Shown here: piece by piece, positions 8,737 to 15,536 of the stretch
Layout of the letters: every line of letters starts with the position of its first letter
Numbering within the stretch: the first letter of the stretch is position 1
From: Deinococcus frigens DSM 12807
GTDB taxonomy: Bacteria; Deinococcota; Deinococci; Deinococcales; Deinococcaceae
Length of the DNA stretch: 15,536 nt
Assembly: GCF_000701425.1 (NCBI RefSeq)
Contig: NZ_JNIW01000068.1
Location: 1-15,536, forward strand
Direction of reading: 5' to 3'
Translations under genes and position numbers: made by a program
Notes under the pieces: generated by a model
Database searches by the model: none
The model's input: the letters and a program-made list of their open reading frames with translations, nothing else
What the model was told of the DNA's origin: nothing

Positions 8737-9558
8737 ATGACCCAGACCACCACCCAACCCACCGTGACCCTCCCCGCCCCCACCTCCGCCACCCGTCAGG
8801 CCGCGCCGCTGCCCGCGCTGGGGCAACTAATTCTCTCGGAACTGCGGCGCATGGTCCGCAACCCGATGTTCTTTATCGGCACCGTGGGCTTTCCGGTCCT
8901 GTGGTTCGCGCTGTTCGGGCTGCCCAACGTGAACGAGCAAATGCCGGACGGCACCAACGTCGGGCGCTACATTATGGTCAGTTTCGGCACGTATTCGCTG
9001 CTGACCCTCGCCATGTACTCCTTTGGACTGGCGGTGGCTGCCGAGCGCACGGGCGGCTGGCTGCGGTTGCTGCGGGCCTCGCCCATGCCCGCGCCGCTGT
9101 ACTTTCTGGGCAAGGTGGTGGCCGCGCTGCTGTTTAGTGGCCTGAGCCTGACGCTGCTGTATACCTTCGCGCACTTTGCGGGCGGCGTGACGCTGCCGCT
9201 GGGGCTGGTGCTGACCATTCTGGGCAAGCTGCTGTTGGGCAGCGTGCCGCTGATTGCGCTGGGTTTCATGATCGGCTTCCTGGTCAACCCCACCGCTGCC
9301 AACGTGATCGCCAACGTGGTCAGCGTGCTGATGTCCTTTGCCAGCGGGCTGTTCGTGCCGCTGAATGCACTGCCCCGCGCGATGCAGGAGCTTGCGCCGT
9401 ACCTGCCCACCTACCACCTGGCGCAGATCGGCTGGGGCAGCGTGACGGGCAACACCTCCGGCGAGCTGACCCACTGGCTGTACCTGGCGCTGTACGCGGC
9501 TGTTTTCGGCGGCCTGGCGATCTGGGGCCTGAAGAAGGATGAAGCGCGCGGCCTGTGA
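8737..9558 (+). CDS. ABC-2 type transporter permease
   Basis: This is the membrane subunit of the exporter served by the ATPase encoded upstream. The 273-residue protein has a Pro/Thr-rich N-terminus (about 25 residues), then about six hydrophobic segments. The first is near MFFIGTVGFPVLWFALFGL. The next include IMVSFGTYSLLTLAMYSFGL, a paired FSGLSLTLLYTFAHFAGG and LGKLLLGSVPLIALGFMIG, then NVVSVLMSFASGLFVPL and the last LYLALYAAVFGGLAIWGL. This is the ABC-2 membrane fold seen in drug and lipopeptide exporters. The start is supported by AAAGGAG nine bases before the ATG. The stop lies 20 bases before the next start (ATG 9579). No substrate can be inferred from sequence alone. Confidence 0.92.
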   Translation: MTQTTTQPTVTLPAPTSATRQAAPLPALGQLILSELRRMVRNPMFFIGTVGFPVLWFALFGLPNVNEQMPDGTNVGRYIMVSFGTYSLLTLAMYSFGLAVAAERTGGWLRLLRASPMPAPLYFLGKVVAALLFSGLSLTLLYTFAHFAGGVTLPLGLVLTILGKLLLGSVPLIALGFMIGFLVNPTAANVIANVVSVLMSFASGLFVPLNALPRAMQELAPYLPTYHLAQIGWGSVTGNTSGELTHWLYLALYAAVFGGLAIWGLKKDEARGL

Positions 9559-9578
9559 TTCTGGAGGACAATAGACCC

Positions 9579-10169
9579 ATGTCCGAGTCCTGGAAAGCCT
9601 TCGGGTGGCACGCCGAACCGCAACAGTGGGCCGTGAATACGGATTCAACGCTGGAAGTCGTCACTGCCAAGGGGGGCGACTTCTGGCGCGAAACGCAGTA
9701 CGGCTTTATCCATGACGACGGCCACGCCTTTTTGCGCGAGGCCCCGGACGAATTCACGGCCAGCGTGCGGGTGCGCGGCGAGTACGGGGAACTCTACGAT
9801 CAGGCCGGTTTGATGCTGCGGGCCAGCGAACAGCACTGGTGCAAGGTGGGGGTGGAATACGTGGGAAAGCAGCAATGGAGCGCCGTGGTCACGCACGAGA
9901 AGTCCGATTGGAGCGTGCAGCCCGCCGACGATCATTCAGAGGTGACCTTCCGCATGATCCGCCGGGACGACGCTCTGATCCTGCACGCCCGCGCCGATGA
10001 AAATGGGCGCTGGACACTGCTGCGTGTGGCTCCGTTTCCCCCTGGCTTGCGCGCCTGCGTAGGCGTGATGGCCTGTAGCCCCCAGCGCGAGGGCTTCCGG
10101 GTCACCTTTAAAGACTTCCAGTTGTCCGGGGCAGACCGCCGCCCGCTGAATGAATTGAGTGAGCCATGA
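9579..10169 (+). CDS. DUF1349 domain protein (concanavalin-like fold)
   Basis: This 196-residue protein belongs to the DUF1349 family, of which Bacillus YesU is the member I recall; the fold is a concanavalin/lectin-like beta sandwich and its role is not established. Diagnostic features are FWRETQYGFIHDDGHAF (about 36-52), the repeated charged strands around TASVRVRGEYGELYDQAGLM (about 60-80), and WSAVVTHEKSDWSVQP. There is no signal peptide, so it may be cytoplasmic. GGAGGA about 10 bases before ATG 9579 supports this start; a start at GTG 9555 is less likely because it would overlap the permease stop. The stop overlaps the kinase ATG by four bases (ATGA), so it is translated with the kinase. 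Tight placement inside a transporter/two-component unit suggests it senses or binds a ligand, but that is inference. Confidence 0.85.
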   Translation: MSESWKAFGWHAEPQQWAVNTDSTLEVVTAKGGDFWRETQYGFIHDDGHAFLREAPDEFTASVRVRGEYGELYDQAGLMLRASEQHWCKVGVEYVGKQQWSAVVTHEKSDWSVQPADDHSEVTFRMIRRDDALILHARADENGRWTLLRVAPFPPGLRACVGVMACSPQREGFRVTFKDFQLSGADRRPLNELSEP

Positions 10170-11296
10170 CCGCCTGCCCGCCCGCCAGAAAGAAATTCAA
10201 CTTCTGGGCCATCTTCCCGCTGTTCTGGCTGATGTTCCTGGCCTATCCCATCCTGGGGTTCTTCGGTCATCCGCGTCCGCCCGGCGAGTGGCTACTGTTC
10301 TGGGGCGTGCTGGCGGGCTTCCTGGCGGTGTATTCGAGGGTGTTTTTTCTCAGGAGTGCTGGCCCCGGCTGGGCGCTGGCGGGCTGGGTCTACACGCTGC
10401 TGGCCTACGCCGTGCTGTTTCCGGTGGTGGGCGGCGGCGTCACGGCCTTCCTGATCTACGGCGGCAGCATCATCGGGTATCAGGGGCGGGTGTCGCTGGC
10501 GCTGGGGCTGGCAATGTTCAATGCGATGATCATGGTCCTGCCGCTGTGGTCCGGGCAATACACGGTAGAGGACCTGGCCTGGCTGGGGCCGAACATGGTG
10601 TTCACGCTGGTGGCCGCCTACGCCAACCACTCCTCTTACCGCCGCAATGTGGCCGATCAGCAACTGGTTCAGGTTCAGGCCGAGAAGGAAAAACTGGCCG
10701 CTGACGCCGAACGCGAGCGCATCGCCCGCGATCTGCACGACATCCTGGGCCATACCCTGAGCGTGATTGTGCTGAAAAGCGAACTGGCAAGCCGTCTGGC
10801 CGAACGTGACCCGGCCCGCGCCGCCCAGGAAATCCGCGAGGTGGAGCGCATTTCCCGCGAGGCGCTTCAGGAAGTGCGTTCGGCGGTGCGCGGCTACCAG
10901 GGCAGCGGCCTGAATGCGGAACTGGCCCGCGCGAAGGTGGCGCTGGACGCGGCGGGCGTCAAACTGAATGTGACTGCCAGCCTGCCCGAACTGCCCCCCG
11001 CCACAGAGGCCAGCGCCGCCGTGCTGCTGCGCGAGGCCGTGACCAACATCGTGCGCCACGCCCGCGCCAAGGAGGTCTGGATTTCCCTGGCCCCCAGCGG
11101 CAACGGCCACCGCCTGACGGTGCGCGACGATGGCGTGGGCGGCCTGAACGCCGAGGGCAGCGGCCTGACCGGCATGCGCGAACGCCTGCGCGCCATTGGC
11201 GGCACGCTGGAACGCCGGGGCGAGGGCGGCACGACGCTGACGGCGCAGATTCCGGCGGCGCAGGAGGCGGGCGTGGGCGGACTGGTGCGGGGGTGA
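10166..11296 (+). CDS. Sensor histidine kinase, NarL/DesK-type (HisKA_3)
   Basis: This membrane sensor phosphorylates the response regulator encoded next. The 376-residue protein starts with a 150-residue membrane domain of four or five segments (FWAIFPLFWLMFLAYPILGF, WLLFWGVLAGFLAVYS, the third near LAGWVYTLLAYAVLFPVVGG, then LIYGGSIIGY and FNAMIMVLPLW). A coiled coil follows (about 165-185). The H-box is in RDLHDILGH, with His191 as the likely phosphorylation site. The ATP-binding domain shows LLREAVTNIVRHARA (N box), VRDDGVGG (G1) and GLTGMRERLRAIGG, near the C-terminus. It lacks a periplasmic sensor domain, as DesK-like kinases do, so it probably senses membrane state or the transporter itself. 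The ATG overlaps the DUF1349 stop. The gene ends 82 bases before the regulator, the gap holding a hairpin. Confidence 0.93.
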   Translation: MTACPPARKKFNFWAIFPLFWLMFLAYPILGFFGHPRPPGEWLLFWGVLAGFLAVYSRVFFLRSAGPGWALAGWVYTLLAYAVLFPVVGGGVTAFLIYGGSIIGYQGRVSLALGLAMFNAMIMVLPLWSGQYTVEDLAWLGPNMVFTLVAAYANHSSYRRNVADQQLVQVQAEKEKLAADAERERIARDLHDILGHTLSVIVLKSELASRLAERDPARAAQEIREVERISREALQEVRSAVRGYQGSGLNAELARAKVALDAAGVKLNVTASLPELPPATEASAAVLLREAVTNIVRHARAKEVWISLAPSGNGHRLTVRDDGVGGLNAEGSGLTGMRERLRAIGGTLERRGEGGTTLTAQIPAAQEAGVGGLVRG

Positions 11297-11301
11297 AGAG
11301 T

Positions 11302-11361
11302 GTTGATGGTGAACGGTTGATGGTTGATGGTTATTTTTTCCATCAACTTTTAACCATCAAC
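11302..11361 (+). repeat. Repeated GTTGATGG hairpin between kinase and regulator genes
   Basis: GTTGATGG occurs at 11302-11309, 11316-11323 and 11323-11330. Its reverse complement CCATCAAC occurs at 11340-11347 and 11354-11361. The innermost pair encloses the nine-base loop TTATTTTTT; longer pairings with bulges are possible between the outer copies. It starts six bases after the kinase stop and ends 17 bases before the regulator start, with the T-run in the loop rather than after the stem. It may regulate read-through into the regulator gene. Confidence 0.65.
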
Positions 11362-11378
11362 TTTCAACGCCGCCAGGC

Positions 11379-11987
11379 ATGCCCATGATTCGCGTCCTGC
11401 TGGCCGAGGATCAGGCGCTGGTGCTGGGCGCACTCTCCGCATTGCTGTCGCTCGAGGATGACCTGGAGGTGGTGGGGCAGTCGGCAGACGGCGAGGCAGC
11501 CCTGAACGCGGCGCGCGAGCTGAAACCGGACGTGCTGGTCACCGACATCGAGATGCCCCGGCTGAGTGGCCTGGACCTGGCCGGGCGGGTGCGGGCCGAG
11601 CTGCCGGGGGTGCGGGTGATCATCGTGACCACCTTTGCGCGGGGCGGCTACCTGCGGCGGGCGCTGGAAGTCGGGGCGCGCGGGTACCTGCTCAAGGACG
11701 CCCCTGCCAGCCAACTGGCCGACGCCATCCGCCGCGTCCACGCCGGGGGCCGGGCCATTGACCCAGGGTTAGCCGGGGAAGCCTGGGCCGACGCCTCCCC
11801 GCTGACCGAGCGTGAGCGTCAGGTGCTGGCGGAGGCCGAGGGCGGGGCCAGCACCTCCGCCATCGCCGCCCGGCTGCATCTATCCGAAGGCACCGTCCGC
11901 AACTATCTGTCCGAAGCCATCGGCAAGCTGGGCGCGGAAAACCGCACCGAGGCCGCCCGGACGGCGCGGGAACGCGGCTGGCTGTAA
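11379..11987 (+). CDS. LuxR/NarL-family response regulator
   Basis: This is a transcription factor activated by the preceding kinase. The 202-residue protein has a receiver domain (about 1-120) with the acidic pocket (AEDQA), the phosphoacceptor Asp56 in LVTDIEMP, the Thr/Lys switch positions (VTTFARGGYLRR, LLKDAPA). A C-terminal LuxR-type helix-turn-helix follows (about 140-200: LTERERQVLAEAEGG, then IAARLHLSEGTVRNYLSEAI). All residues expected for phosphorelay are present. It starts with ATG CCC ATG ATT; the second ATG (11385) is equally possible and neither has a convincing ribosome binding site. It probably acts on the promoter region of the ABC cluster, possibly at the inverted repeats 7548-7576; that is inferred. 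Confidence 0.94.
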   Translation: MPMIRVLLAEDQALVLGALSALLSLEDDLEVVGQSADGEAALNAARELKPDVLVTDIEMPRLSGLDLAGRVRAELPGVRVIIVTTFARGGYLRRALEVGARGYLLKDAPASQLADAIRRVHAGGRAIDPGLAGEAWADASPLTERERQVLAEAEGGASTSAIAARLHLSEGTVRNYLSEAIGKLGAENRTEAARTARERGWL

Positions 11988-12034
11988 GAGTTTCTCGAAA
12001 GCCCCCGAAGACTCAACCGAGCATGGACCGGGCA

Positions 12035-12047
12035 TGAGACGTTCTCA
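12035..12047. repeat. Short inverted repeat TGAGA-CGT-TCTCA
   Basis: This small palindrome lies in the 143-base gap between the response regulator and the TPR gene. Its position, about 85 bases before the TPR start, would fit an operator, but arms of five bases can arise by chance. I see no clear promoter in this gap. Confidence 0.25.
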
Positions 12048-12130
12048 CGAACTGCCCACGGCCCACGCCTAGGGTCGGAAGGAGCATTCGCCGCCGTCCA
12101 CTCAGCCCTGCTTTCCAGGAGGTTTTCCAG

Positions 12131-13330
12131 ATGTCCACTCCCAAACGCCCGTCCGTTTCCCTGGCCGTCCGCGCCCTGATGGTGCTGGGGCTGAGCGCCG
12201 CTCCCGCCCTGGCCCAGGACACTGCCCAGCCCAGTACGCAGCCCGCTGGTCAATCCGCCTTCGCCCCCCAGCCCGTGACCTACCCCAGCGCCGCAGATGC
12301 CGCCGCCGCCGCGCAGAAATTTGCCGCCGAGGCCCGCAGGACGTACCCCAGGGGCAGCGCCAATATCGATCAGGCGCTATGGACGCAGGCCGCCTCTGCC
12401 GCCGAGGCCGCCGTCCTGGCTGAACCCGGCAACGCCGACCACCTCAAGCTCCGCGCCCAGATTTACACCGAGGTCGGTTTCTGGCGTCAGGCCGAGGTGA
12501 CCTGGGCCGCCTACTTCAAGGCCGTGCCCGCCGTCCCCGGCAGCCCGGAGGCCCAGCAGGCTGGCCTGGCGCAGTACAACCTGGGGTACTCGGCCTACGT
12601 TCGCGACCAGCCGGACCTGGCCGCCCGCTACTTCGCGGAGTGCCTGAACTTCGATCCCCAGAGCGCCCAGTGCGCGGGCTGGGCCGCCCGCACCGCGCTG
12701 GAAGGCGGCGATTACGCCCGCGCCCAGACGCTGTACCGTCAGGCCACCGCCCTGACGCCCGGCGACAAGACCCTGAAGTATTTCCAGGGCTTGGCCCAGA
12801 AGGCCGCCGATTACGGCCCCGCCGCCACCGGGGCCTTCAGCCGCGCGTATGCCGATCTGGACGCTGGCCGCAGGGAACAGGCGCTGGCTGGATTCCAGGC
12901 CGCCGCCCGCAGCGCCCCCAACTTCACCGAGGCGTGGCGGCAGGCCGGGCGGCTGGCGCTGGACAGCGGCAACGCCCAGGCCGCGCTGGAGGCGTACCAG
13001 GGGGCCAGTGTCCTGCCGACAGCCGACGCCGCCGACAAATTCAACCTCGCGCTGGCGCAGGAGGGCGCGCAGTACGGCCTGGACGCCGTGCGGACCTTCC
13101 GCGCCGCCTACAGCAAATATTCGGGCGGCGATAAGGCGGCGGAGAGCGGTTTTCAGCAGGCCGCCGCCCAGAACCCCGACTACGCCAAAGCCTGGGCCTG
13201 GCTGGGCCGCACCCGCTACGAGGCCAAAAACTATGCTGGGGCCGCCGAGGCGTATGGCCGCGCCGTGGCCCTGGACCCCAACGACAAATCCAGCGCCTAC
13301 TTTCTGAGGCTGGCGCAGCAGGGCAAGTAA
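12131..13330 (+). CDS. Exported tetratricopeptide (TPR) repeat protein
   Basis: This 399-residue protein begins with a signal peptide: a Lys/Arg start (MSTPKRPS), a hydrophobic core (LAVRALMVLGLSAAPALA) and an AlaXAla cleavage site just before QDTAQPS, so it is probably secreted, periplasmic or on the cell envelope. A Pro/Gln/Ala-rich linker follows to about residue 55. Then come helical repeats of about 34 residues, with canonical TPR spacing (examples: QYNLGYSAYVRDQPDLAARY, AARTALEGGDYARAQTLYRQ, TRYEAKNYAGAAEAYGRAVA). TPR proteins mediate protein contacts; there is no catalytic motif. GGAGG ten bases before ATG 12131 supports the start. It is separate from the preceding regulator gene (143 bases) and ends before a hairpin. 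Confidence 0.92.
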   Translation: MSTPKRPSVSLAVRALMVLGLSAAPALAQDTAQPSTQPAGQSAFAPQPVTYPSAADAAAAAQKFAAEARRTYPRGSANIDQALWTQAASAAEAAVLAEPGNADHLKLRAQIYTEVGFWRQAEVTWAAYFKAVPAVPGSPEAQQAGLAQYNLGYSAYVRDQPDLAARYFAECLNFDPQSAQCAGWAARTALEGGDYARAQTLYRQATALTPGDKTLKYFQGLAQKAADYGPAATGAFSRAYADLDAGRREQALAGFQAAARSAPNFTEAWRQAGRLALDSGNAQAALEAYQGASVLPTADAADKFNLALAQEGAQYGLDAVRTFRAAYSKYSGGDKAAESGFQQAAAQNPDYAKAWAWLGRTRYEAKNYAGAAEAYGRAVALDPNDKSSAYFLRLAQQGK

Positions 13331-13353
13331 GTTCGGTTGTTTCTCCGACGCCT

Positions 13354-13371
13354 CCGCCCCTGACCGGGCGG
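13354..13371 (+). terminator. Stem-loop after the TPR gene
   Basis: CCGCCC (13354-13359) and GGGCGG (13366-13371) pair around a six-base loop, about 23 bases after the TPR stop. The downstream sequence is GGGCACTTTCG, a poor U-tract, so this is a likely but imperfect intrinsic terminator. Confidence 0.5.
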
Positions 13372-13431
13372 GGGCACTTTCGTGTCATTCTTCAGACTCC
13401 ACCCTGACGCCGCCGCGCTAGCCTGAGGGGG

Positions 13432-14223
13432 ATGAGTCAATTTTCAACCGCACGGCCCCGAGTTCTGGTGTCCAACGACGACGGCATCTTCTCGCCGGGC
13501 ATCAAGGCACTGGGCCTCGCCATGAGCGAATTTGCCGACGTGACGGTGGTCGCCCCGGATGTGGAGCAGTCCGCCGTGGGTCACGGCATCACCATCCGCC
13601 GCCCGCTGCGGTTCAAGCACACGGCCTCGGCGGGCTTCGGTGACATTCCGGCCTACCGGGTGGACGGCACGCCCGCCGACTGCGTGGTGCTGGGCGTGCA
13701 TCTGCTCGGGCGGCCCGATCTGGTGGTCAGCGGCATCAATCTCGGCCCCAATCTGGGCGATGACCTGACGCATTCCGGCACGGTGGCGGCGGCCATCGAG
13801 GGGCTGTCGCTGGGACTGCCCGCGATTGCCTTTAGCCAGCAAAGTGGGCCGGACGGCGAATACAACTTTTCCGCCGGTGCCGCCTACGCCGCCCGACTGG
13901 CCCGGCAGGTGCTGGCCCACGGCCTACCGCCGCGCACGCTGCTGAACGTCAATTTCCCCAGCCGCTCAGCGTCGGGCGTGCGTGTCACGGGGGTGGGCCA
14001 CCACCGCTGGGAGGACAGCGTGGTGACCCGTCAGGACCCCGAGGGCCGCGACTACCACTGGGTCGCCGGGGTCAGCCGCGCCGAGGACGCCCAGGACGAG
14101 GGAACCGATTACGGCGCGGTGCAAAGTGGAATGATCAGCGTGACCCCGGTGCGATTGGACCTGACGGCGCGCGACTTGCTGGAGCAGGTGGGGGGCTACC
14201 TGCCAGAGGTTCAGGGAGACTGA
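13432..14223 (+). CDS. surE: 5'/3'-nucleotidase SurE
   Basis: This metal-dependent phosphatase removes phosphate from nucleoside 5'- or 3'-monophosphates and aids stationary-phase survival in other bacteria. The 263-residue product has family length. Metal-binding Asp16 and Asp17 are in SNDDGIFSPG, Ser47 in the following APDVEQSAVGHG (usually APDRNQSG; here Arg-Asn is changed to Val-Glu), and Asn103 in SGINLGPNLGDD. The DLTHSGTVAAAIEG motif is also present. The end (EQVGGYLPEVQGD) is complete at TGA 14221-14223, about 30 bases before a MITE-like element. GAGGGGG precedes ATG 13432; TAGCCT, seven bases upstream, could instead be a -10 box of a leaderless transcript. It is transcribed alone. 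Confidence 0.94.
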   Translation: MSQFSTARPRVLVSNDDGIFSPGIKALGLAMSEFADVTVVAPDVEQSAVGHGITIRRPLRFKHTASAGFGDIPAYRVDGTPADCVVLGVHLLGRPDLVVSGINLGPNLGDDLTHSGTVAAAIEGLSLGLPAIAFSQQSGPDGEYNFSAGAAYAARLARQVLAHGLPPRTLLNVNFPSRSASGVRVTGVGHHRWEDSVVTRQDPEGRDYHWVAGVSRAEDAQDEGTDYGAVQSGMISVTPVRLDLTARDLLEQVGGYLPEVQGD

Positions 14224-14253
14224 ATTTTGAACTGGGAGGCGGGCACAGGTGTT

Positions 14254-14523
14254 ACTCAGGAGTTGCACCTGCATAATCAGAAAAAACCTCTCCTGGCGGG
14301 AGAATCCCAGAGTAATCGCCAGACTGGTCTGGCGAAATTGGATAGGCGTGATCGGTTCGGGAAAATGATGAAAGGCGTGACGACAGCATTGAGACACTGA
14401 GCTTTTGAGATGCAAGCGAGCGGAGGAAGGCGAGAGAATGGCAGAAACCGCCCCACGCGAGCAGGTCAAGATTTATCGTCTGGGACGCTGCTCCCGCGCT
14501 ATTCATAGGTGCAACTCCTGAGT
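14254..14523. mobile_element. MITE-like element, 270 bp with 17-bp terminal inverted repeats
   Basis: ACTCAGGAGTTGCACCT (14254-14270) is repeated exactly as its reverse complement at 14507-14523. The outer flanks (GTGTT on the left, GTCAG on the right) show no convincing target-site duplication. The interior contains two hairpin-forming segments, TCTCC-TGGCG-GGAGA and the near-perfect CGCCAGACTGGTCTGGCG (14317-14334), and no complete transposase. An 84-codon minus-strand frame inside (14252-14506) has no recognised domain. The element ends surE's downstream region and truncates the pseudogene on its right. Matching a full-length IS elsewhere in the genome would prove it non-autonomous. Confidence 0.65.
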
Positions 14524-15264
14524 GTCAGCTTCAGATCCCGCAGGTCCGAGGCGTCCAGCTTGTAGACGAGGACGGCCTCTTTCCCCTGGGCGGTGGCGGC
14601 GTCCAAGGCGTCAATAGAACGGACGATGAGAGGCGCGGTCAGGCCGTTCAAGGTGAGGTCCAGCCTTCCTCGGCTCAGGCTGTGAACGCTCAGGGCGTCA
14701 GACTCGACACCCTTCAGGCGCATGGTGTTCTGCAACACCGCGTAGAGTTGACCGTCCTGACCCTGAATGACCAACTGCGGGGCAAGTGGATCGCGCAGAC
14801 CGCTCTGGGTCAACACTGAGAGCGTCACAGGCAGGGGGAGAGCGCTGTTGACCCGGCGTTCGTCGATCAGCGCGAAGGCCAGCAGATCGGCGGCCTTGAC
14901 GGGCGCTGCCGGGGTCCCCAGTTGCAAGTTGACCTGTCCCACACTCAGCACCGGATTGGTCAGGCCATTCAGATGTAGGGAAGAGGAGACCGCCTGTTTG
15001 AGAAAAGGGATCATCATCGACGCGTTCAGATACCGCCGGCCCTGGATATCGTCGGTGAGGAACGCCGCGCCGGGCAGCCCAATCCTGTATCACTGCAAAA
15101 CTGAACAGCGGGGTGGCAACGTCGGCGTCATCCCGTCCAATGATCTGAATGTCACCGTCCTGCATGGTCATCACCAGATTGCCGTGCTGATCAGGAAGAT
15201 CAATCCCCCCGGCCCGCAGCGCGGTGACCAGATCAGCGACGTTCAGCAGGACCCGCCCATTCAA
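14499..15264 (-). pseudogene. Frameshifted and truncated hypothetical gene between IS982 and MITE
   Basis: Two overlapping minus-strand reading frames belong to one former gene. The upstream part (NGRVLLNVADLVTALRAGGI ... FSFAVIQ) breaks off in a random-looking tail. The downstream frame reads sensibly from about 15085 (IGLPGAAFLTDDIQGRRYLN, then MMIPFLKQAVSSSLHLNGLT) to the stop. Frame 2 has a stop (TGA) just before this point, so a one-base loss or two-base gain near 15081-15092 is likely. The 5' end is also missing: the TTG at 15264 straddles the IS982 end, and codons upstream are IS sequence. The 3' end is foreign: the last residues and TAG 14501-14499 lie in the MITE. The repeated LNGLT motif and beta-rich alternation suggest a secreted or envelope protein (perhaps LmeA/DUF2993-like), but I do not recognise it. 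Confidence 0.7.
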
Positions 15265-15536
15265 CGCTTGATGCGCAATAGGTTTAAGGCAGGGCGAGCA
15301 AGTCCAAATGGCTTTCTAAAGGCCGCCCCCAAGCGGCATTCAGACGAAGCAGCAGGTGGTAGGCCGCCACTTTGGCGCTCAGCCGTACCCACCACCCCAA
15401 CATGCCCTTACTACGGGGCCGATTGACGGCAAACAACCCGGGAAGCCGGGCAAATACCGATTCCACCACCTGACGTCGCCCGCTGAACCAGCGGGCGAAA
15501 CCCTGTGCCAGTGCTTGCTTACGCATCATCAATGAT
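15263..15536 (-). mobile_element. IS982-type insertion sequence, 3' end (right copy)
   Basis: The IS is identical to positions 1-135 (in reverse) over 15270-15404. It ends at about 15263, where homology with the left copy stops, and runs off the right edge. Its transposase reads toward the inside of the window, as does the left copy's. It removed the 5' end of the neighbouring pseudogene. No target duplication can be checked because only one side of each copy is visible. Confidence 0.75.
15284..15536 (-). CDS. IS982-type transposase, C-terminal part (partial at window edge)
   Basis: The reading frame is open from the right edge to TAA 15286-15284. The first in-frame start-like codon is TTG 15532, but this is internal to the protein because the frame continues beyond the edge. 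The visible residues include FSGRRQVVESVFARLPGLFA, in which the Glu of QVVESVF is probably the third catalytic acid of the DDE triad, and the helical tail shared with the left copy. The N-terminal two-thirds (first two Asp residues) are outside the window, so integrity is unknown. Confidence 0.75.
   Translation of the reverse strand, partial: SLMMRKQALAQGFARWFSGRRQVVESVFARLPGLFAVNRPRSKGMLGWWVRLSAKVAAYHLLLRLNAAWGRPLESHLDLLALP

Noticed and set aside
8827..9648. 273-codon minus-strand frame opposite the permease gene
   Set aside because: It mirrors a membrane protein gene with good ribosome site and segments; the product is a Gln/His/Arg-rich shadow.
10292..11110. 272-codon minus-strand frame opposite the histidine kinase
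   Set aside because: It is antisense to the kinase, whose H-box and ATP-binding motifs are intact; the composition is shadow-like.
12640..13134. Plus-strand alternative frame inside the TPR gene
   Set aside because: It is Arg/Pro/Gly-rich with no domain, fully inside the TPR gene, and lacks a ribosome site.
14252..14506. 84-codon minus-strand frame in the MITE as a possible transposase remnant
   Set aside because: It has no recognisable catalytic motif or IS family similarity; it begins in the inverted repeat and is most simply noncoding element DNA.

Overview
The window looks like chromosomal DNA of a Deinococcus species. The genes are GC-rich, apart from one AT-rich island. The RNA helicase has the Thermus/Deinococcus (Hera-like) Walker A variant ARTGTGKT. 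Several genes have a TANNNT-type -10 box only 5-8 bases before their start codon, the leaderless layout common in Deinococcus. This is inference from protein character and promoter style; no rRNA or marker search was possible.

Layout. Both ends (1-142 and 15263-15536) carry the 3' end of the same IS982-type transposase, in inverted orientation and identical over the outermost 135 bases, so the window may be one contig that stops in a repeated IS. Positions 231-2626 (minus) hold ilvB-ilvN, the two subunits of acetohydroxyacid synthase. In front of ilvB is an apparently complete transcription attenuator: a 17-residue leader peptide rich in Leu/Val/Ile, a hairpin, a competing antiterminator pairing, and a terminator whose U-tract abuts the ilvB ribosome binding site. 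Divergently, 2826-3538 (plus) is a VapBC-like toxin-antitoxin pair (AbrB-fold antitoxin, PIN toxin), followed by an AT-rich orphan gene (3651-4130) that looks horizontally acquired. A Hera-like DEAD-box helicase with a Gly/Arg-rich tail (4237-6075, minus, with a long 5' UTR), a seven-iron-type ferredoxin (6358-6594, minus) and a nucleotidyltransferase (6715-7506, minus) follow.

From 7635 to 11987 (plus) lies a membrane-stress or drug-efflux type cluster: ABC ATPase, ABC-2 permease, DUF1349 protein, DesK/NarL-type histidine kinase and LuxR-type response regulator. Two inverted copies of a dispersed repeat sit between the ATPase and permease genes, and a hairpin of repeated GTTGATGG units sits between kinase and regulator. 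An exported TPR protein (12131-13330) and SurE nucleotidase (13432-14223) come next.

The right end is eroded: a 270-bp MITE-like element with perfect 17-bp terminal inverted repeats (14254-14523) supplies the stop codon of a frameshifted gene (14499-15264), whose 5' end was removed by the IS982 copy.

The ilv attenuator is the strongest regulatory finding. I did not find a CRISPR array, tRNA, rRNA or clear phage genes, and nothing here proves a wholly new multi-gene system. The best candidates for undescribed biology are the ilv control region, the ABC-DUF1349-two-component cluster with its repeats, and the AT-rich orphan beside the toxin-antitoxin pair.
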